15,561 bases of DNA, from positions 1-15,561 of the forward strand of contig JBIOUF010000142.1 of assembly GCA_044866695.1 (NCBI GenBank), in the 5' to 3' direction. Numbering within the stretch: position 1 is the stretch's first letter; every line of letters begins with the position of its first letter. Origin of the DNA: JBIOUF01 sp044866695 (lineage in GTDB: Bacteria; Actinomycetota; Actinomycetes; Propionibacteriales; Nocardioidaceae). A model generated the notes under the pieces. That model was not told the origin of the DNA and did not search any database. It saw only the letters and a list, made by a program, of their open reading frames with translations. The translations under genes and the position numbers were made by a program. This document shows positions 13,067 to 15,561 of the stretch, one piece after another.

Positions 13067-14101
13067 GTGGGACGCAAGACGGGGATCGCACTCGTAGGCC
13101 TGGGTGCCTTCCTGGTGGTGCTGGCGGCGCTGTCGAGGTTCTACGCCTACGACCGGCTGGCCGTGGTCCCGCTCGACTACAAGATCACGACGGTGTCCGA
13201 CGGGCCCGGCGCCACGATCTTCGACATCGGCGAGCGACGCGAGGTCACCGTCGACCTGCGGTCGACGCGTCGGGTGCTCGGCGACGTCGCGGCGGCCACG
13301 AAGGCCAGCGACGACGAGGGCAAGGACCTCGCGGTGTGGGAGACCCTGGTGGTCACCAACGACGAGGGCGCAGTGGTCGACGAGGAGAACCCCCCGCGCG
13401 CGGCCACGCACGACCGGGTCGTCTTCGACCGCAACACCGGCGAGGCCGTCGACTGCTGCGGGCACTTCCTGTCCTCCACGGCGGACAGCGACACCGGCGT
13501 GGAGGTCCGCGACCGGAAGACCGCGATCACCGGGCAGTACTTCAAGCTGCCCTTCGGGACCGAGAAGCGCACCTACCAGTTCTGGGACGGCGCGCTGAAG
13601 GACGCAGCCGACCTGGAGTACCAGGACACCGAGGAGATCAAGGGCCTGAAGGTCTACCGGTTCGAGCAGGTGATCGAGCCCACCGACGTCGGCGACATCG
13701 AGGCACCGGCGTCGTTCTTCGGGCTACCCGGCGACGGCGAGGTCACCCTGGACCGGATCTACGCCAACACCCGGACGCTCTGGGTCGAGCCCGAGACAGG
13801 CGTGGTCATCAAGGGCCAGGAGGACCAGCACGTCGTCGCGGAGTACCAGGGCGACGAGGTGGCCACCCTGACCGACGTGCTGATCGCCTACAACGACGAC
13901 ACCCAGTCCATGCTCGTCGACGAGTACGCCCCCAAGGCCACCCTGCTGAAGGCGGTGCGCGTGTGGGTCCCGGTCGGCGGCCTCGTGCTCGGACTTCTGC
14001 TGGCCGCGGCCGGGGTCTGGATGGTGCTGCGTGACCGGCGGCGTCCCGACGAGCAGCCGCCGGCGGATCAGCAGCTCGAGCCGGCCACGTCCGGCCGGTA
14101 G
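13067..14101 (+). CDS. DUF3068 / PorA-family membrane-anchored protein (Rv0227c-like)
   Basis: A 344-residue protein with an N-terminal helix (about 7-24), a large outer domain of about 270 residues, a C-terminal helix (about 300-321) and a short Arg/Pro/Gln-rich cytoplasmic tail. The outer domain carries KLPFGTEKRTYQFWD (160-174), the motif by which I assign DUF3068, and a Cys-Cys pair (130-131). Databases sometimes label this family 'porin PorA', but two end helices around a soluble domain fit a periplasmic scaffold better than a pore. It belongs with Rv0227c, which sits between Rv0226c and Rv0228 in M. tuberculosis (from memory). GTG 13067 is chosen for AGGGGAG 5 nt upstream; GTG 13064 and ATG 13034 are alternatives. 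Its 3' end overlaps the next gene tail to tail by 34 bp. Biochemical role unknown. Confidence 0.82.
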   Translation: MGRKTGIALVGLGAFLVVLAALSRFYAYDRLAVVPLDYKITTVSDGPGATIFDIGERREVTVDLRSTRRVLGDVAAATKASDDEGKDLAVWETLVVTNDEGAVVDEENPPRAATHDRVVFDRNTGEAVDCCGHFLSSTADSDTGVEVRDRKTAITGQYFKLPFGTEKRTYQFWDGALKDAADLEYQDTEEIKGLKVYRFEQVIEPTDVGDIEAPASFFGLPGDGEVTLDRIYANTRTLWVEPETGVVIKGQEDQHVVAEYQGDEVATLTDVLIAYNDDTQSMLVDEYAPKATLLKAVRVWVPVGGLVLGLLLAAAGVWMVLRDRRRPDEQPPADQQLEPATSGR

Positions 14102-14943
14102 TCGGCCACGTAGATCGCGGTGCCCGGAACCAGCGCGCCGCGGACCGGTCCCCAGCCGCCCCAGACCCGGTCGTGACCGTCCGGCCACTCCGGCTCGACC
14201 AGGTCGCGCAGCACGAAGCCGGCCCCGTGCAGCAGCCGGACCCAGTCGCCCAGGGTGCGGTGGTGCTCGACGTACCGGGCCCGGCCGAGCTCGTCCTCCT
14301 CGACGTACGGCGTGCGGTCCCAGTAGGAGCTGGTGACCCGGAGCCCTTCGGGGCCGGGGTCGTCGGGCATGCTCCACCGCACCGGGTGGGTGACCGAGAA
14401 GGCGAACCGGCCGCCGGGGCGCAGCACCCGGGCCGCCTCGGCGACCGCGACCTCGATGTCGGCCACGAACTGCAGCGCCCCGAAGGACGAGAAGCAGATG
14501 TCGAAGGCGTCGTCGGCGAACGGCAGGGCGGTGGCCGTCGCGCACACCGACGGCACGGCCACGCCGGTCGTGTCGTCGAGGCGCCGGGAGTGCTGCAGCT
14601 GCCGCTGGCTGACGTCCAGCCCGAAGCCCGACGCGCCGCACAGGCGCAGCCACCGCGAGCACTGGCCGGCTCCGCTGCCGATCTCCAGGGCCCGGCGTCC
14701 GCGCGGGTCGCCCAGGGTGCCGGCCTGCTCCTCGGTCAGCCCCTCCGGGCCCCAGACGAAGCCCGCGTCGCCCAGGAACTCCCCGTGGGTGGCCTGGTAC
14801 TCGTCGGCGTAGGTGTCCCAGTCCCGCCGGTTCGCCGCCCGGCTCTGGGCCTCCCCGACCGGCCGGCGGGCCGGCCGCACCCTGGGGTCGTCGGCCGCGA
14901 TGAGGGCCGGGGGCTCGGGGGCGTCGTCGGCGGGCGCGGTCAC
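14068..14943 (-). CDS. Class I SAM-dependent methyltransferase next to rpsA
   Basis: A 291-residue soluble methyltransferase of the Methyltransf_11 type. Motif I is RALEIGSGAGQCSRWL (GSGAG at 89-93), Asp110 is the motif II acid, DICFSSFGALQFV (148-160) is motif IV, and ARVLRPGGRFAFSVTHPVRW (171-190) follows. The N-terminal part has WDTYADEYQATHGEFLG, usual in this subgroup. A similar gene sits near rpsA in other actinobacteria as I recall, so this is probably conserved chromosome and not part of the glycan locus. GTG 14943 follows TACAGT by exactly 6 nt (CGCCCG), so the mRNA is probably leaderless. Its end overlaps the DUF3068 gene by 34 bp. Substrate unknown. Confidence 0.85.
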   Translation of the reverse strand: MTAPADDAPEPPALIAADDPRVRPARRPVGEAQSRAANRRDWDTYADEYQATHGEFLGDAGFVWGPEGLTEEQAGTLGDPRGRRALEIGSGAGQCSRWLRLCGASGFGLDVSQRQLQHSRRLDDTTGVAVPSVCATATALPFADDAFDICFSSFGALQFVADIEVAVAEAARVLRPGGRFAFSVTHPVRWSMPDDPGPEGLRVTSSYWDRTPYVEEDELGRARYVEHHRTLGDWVRLLHGAGFVLRDLVEPEWPDGHDRVWGGWGPVRGALVPGTAIYVADYRPDVAGSSC

Positions 14944-14955
14944 CGGGCGACTGTA
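14941..14955 (-). promoter_or_regulatory. Leaderless -10 element of the rpsA-adjacent methyltransferase
   Basis: On the minus strand the sequence reads TACAGT, CGCCCG, GTG. The TANNNT box ends 6 nt before the start codon, the spacing expected when the first transcribed base is the G of GTG. There is no Shine-Dalgarno. Confidence 0.45.
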
Positions 14956-14988
14956 ACCAGCCGCGCCCCCGTCGCGGGCCCGACGCGG

Positions 14989-15019
14989 TTGGACGGCCGC
15001 CGACGGCCGCGGGTATCCT
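14989..15019 (+). promoter_or_regulatory. Likely rpsA promoter
   Basis: TATCCT (15014-15019) fits the -10 consensus, and TTGGAC (14989-14994) is a -35-like box, with a spacer of 19 bp, slightly long. RNA would start near 15026, leaving a leader of about 155 nt before the rpsA start. The leader holds possible hairpins: GTCCGC (15036-15041) with GCGGAC (15057-15062), and GCCG (15079-15082) with CGGC (15097-15100) around ACC/GGT. No gene is seen in 14944-15181. Confidence 0.45.
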
Positions 15020-15181
15020 GTACGACGCGCTTGAAGTCCGCGCGGTCCCAGACGGAGCGGACGCGTCGCTCGCTATGAGCCGGCACCGTCACGGTACGGC
15101 GACCAAGAACCCTTGGAGTAGTGAAACCGGGCTTCCCGCGCGTCCGCACGACCCCATCCACCCGAGGAACACCCCGACCAG

Positions 15182-15561
15182 ATGACATCGACTCCGACTC
15201 TTCCCAGCCCCACCGAGAGCCACGGCCTCCCGCAGGTGGCGGTGAACGACATCGGCTCGGAAGAGGACTTCCTCGCCGCGATCGACAAGACGATCAAGTA
15301 CTTCAACGACGGCGACATCGTCGACGGCACCATCGTGAAGGTCGACCGGGACGAGGTCCTGCTCGACATCGGCTACAAGACCGAAGGGGTCATCCCCAGC
15401 CGCGAGCTGTCGATCAAGCACGACGTCGACCCGGCCGAGGTGGTCTCGGTCGGCGACCAGGTCGAGGCCCTGGTCCTCCAGAAGGAGGACAAGGAGGGCC
15501 GGCTGATCCTGTCCAAGAAGCGCGCCCAGTACGAACGCGCCTGGGGCACGATCGAGCGGGT
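15182..15561 (+). CDS. rpsA: 30S ribosomal protein S1, 5' part (runs off the window)
   Basis: The first 126 residues of ribosomal protein S1, which helps mRNA bind the 30S subunit. After a variable N-terminal tail, VNDIGSEEDFLAAIDKTIKY (21-40) is the conserved actinobacterial S1 start. The first S1 (OB-fold) domain spans about 43-113, with GDIVDGTIVKVDRDEVLLDI (44-63), GYKTEGVIPSREL (64-76) and GRLILSKKRA (106-115). ATG 15182 is the natural start; GAGGA (15164-15168) lies 13 nt upstream, a long spacing, so S1 itself or leader structure may matter for its translation. Base composition and codon use look like a highly expressed native gene (lysine AAG, glutamate GAG). The rest of the gene is outside the window. 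Confidence 0.97.
   Translation, partial: MTSTPTLPSPTESHGLPQVAVNDIGSEEDFLAAIDKTIKYFNDGDIVDGTIVKVDRDEVLLDIGYKTEGVIPSRELSIKHDVDPAEVVSVGDQVEALVLQKEDKEGRLILSKKRAQYERAWGTIER

Noticed and set aside
14940..15188. 82-codon minus-strand frame opposite the rpsA leader
   Set aside because: No ribosome binding site, Arg-rich, and it starts inside rpsA; likely chance in GC-rich DNA.
1..15561. tRNA genes, insertion sequences, integrase or phage genes, toxin-antitoxin pairs
   Set aside because: None was seen on either strand; all long stretches are explained by envelope or housekeeping genes.

Overview
The window is very GC-rich DNA with almost no non-coding space. Its genes start with GTG about as often as ATG, several apparently without a leader. 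Ribosomal protein S1 (rpsA) lies at the right edge. All of this fits a high-GC actinobacterium. The GGTTGAG...CTCGACC hairpin repeat at the left edge and the 22-bp GGTCGAGCC tandem repeats resemble intergenic repeats I associate with Nocardioidaceae (Nocardioides-like), but that assignment is inference. No insertion sequence, prophage, CRISPR array, tRNA or rRNA is visible.

Layout. A MOP-type polysaccharide flippase (minus, 66-1367) is divergent from a 573-aa GT-C-like membrane protein (plus, 1483-3204), which is followed by a 52-residue DUF2613 microprotein (plus, 3248-3406). A 305-bp repeat-rich gap separates these from a GT4 glycosyltransferase (minus, 3712-4881). That gene is divergent from a SAM methyltransferase (4949-5707) coupled to a 1413-aa AftD/DUF3367-family arabinofuranosyltransferase homologue (5712-9953). 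The 3' end of the AftD gene overlaps, tail to tail, an OafA-type acyltransferase (minus, 9833-11068). The acyltransferase is translationally coupled behind a 619-aa GT-C-like membrane protein (minus, 11065-12924). A divergent DUF3068 (PorA-like) membrane protein follows (13067-14101) and overlaps tail to tail a second SAM methyltransferase (minus, 14068-14943). The window ends inside rpsA (from 15182).

From roughly 66 to 14101 the genes form one envelope-glycan locus: cytoplasmic sugar transfer (GT4), lipid-carrier flipping, extracytoplasmic transfer by GT-C enzymes, glycan O-acylation, a methyltransferase and two small or structural membrane proteins. From memory, the set matches the mycobacterial/corynebacterial block Rv0224c (MtrP methyltransferase), Rv0225 (GT4), Rv0226c (about 576-aa membrane protein), Rv0227c (DUF3068), Rv0228 (TmaT-type acyltransferase) plus Rv0236c/Rv0236A (AftD and DUF2613). 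In mycolate-containing bacteria these genes are tied to arabinogalactan/LAM and trehalose-mycolate export. If the host makes no mycolic acid, the locus probably assembles a different, possibly ancestral, surface glycan. This is the most interesting point in the window. The last two genes (methyltransferase and rpsA) look like ordinary housekeeping chromosome.
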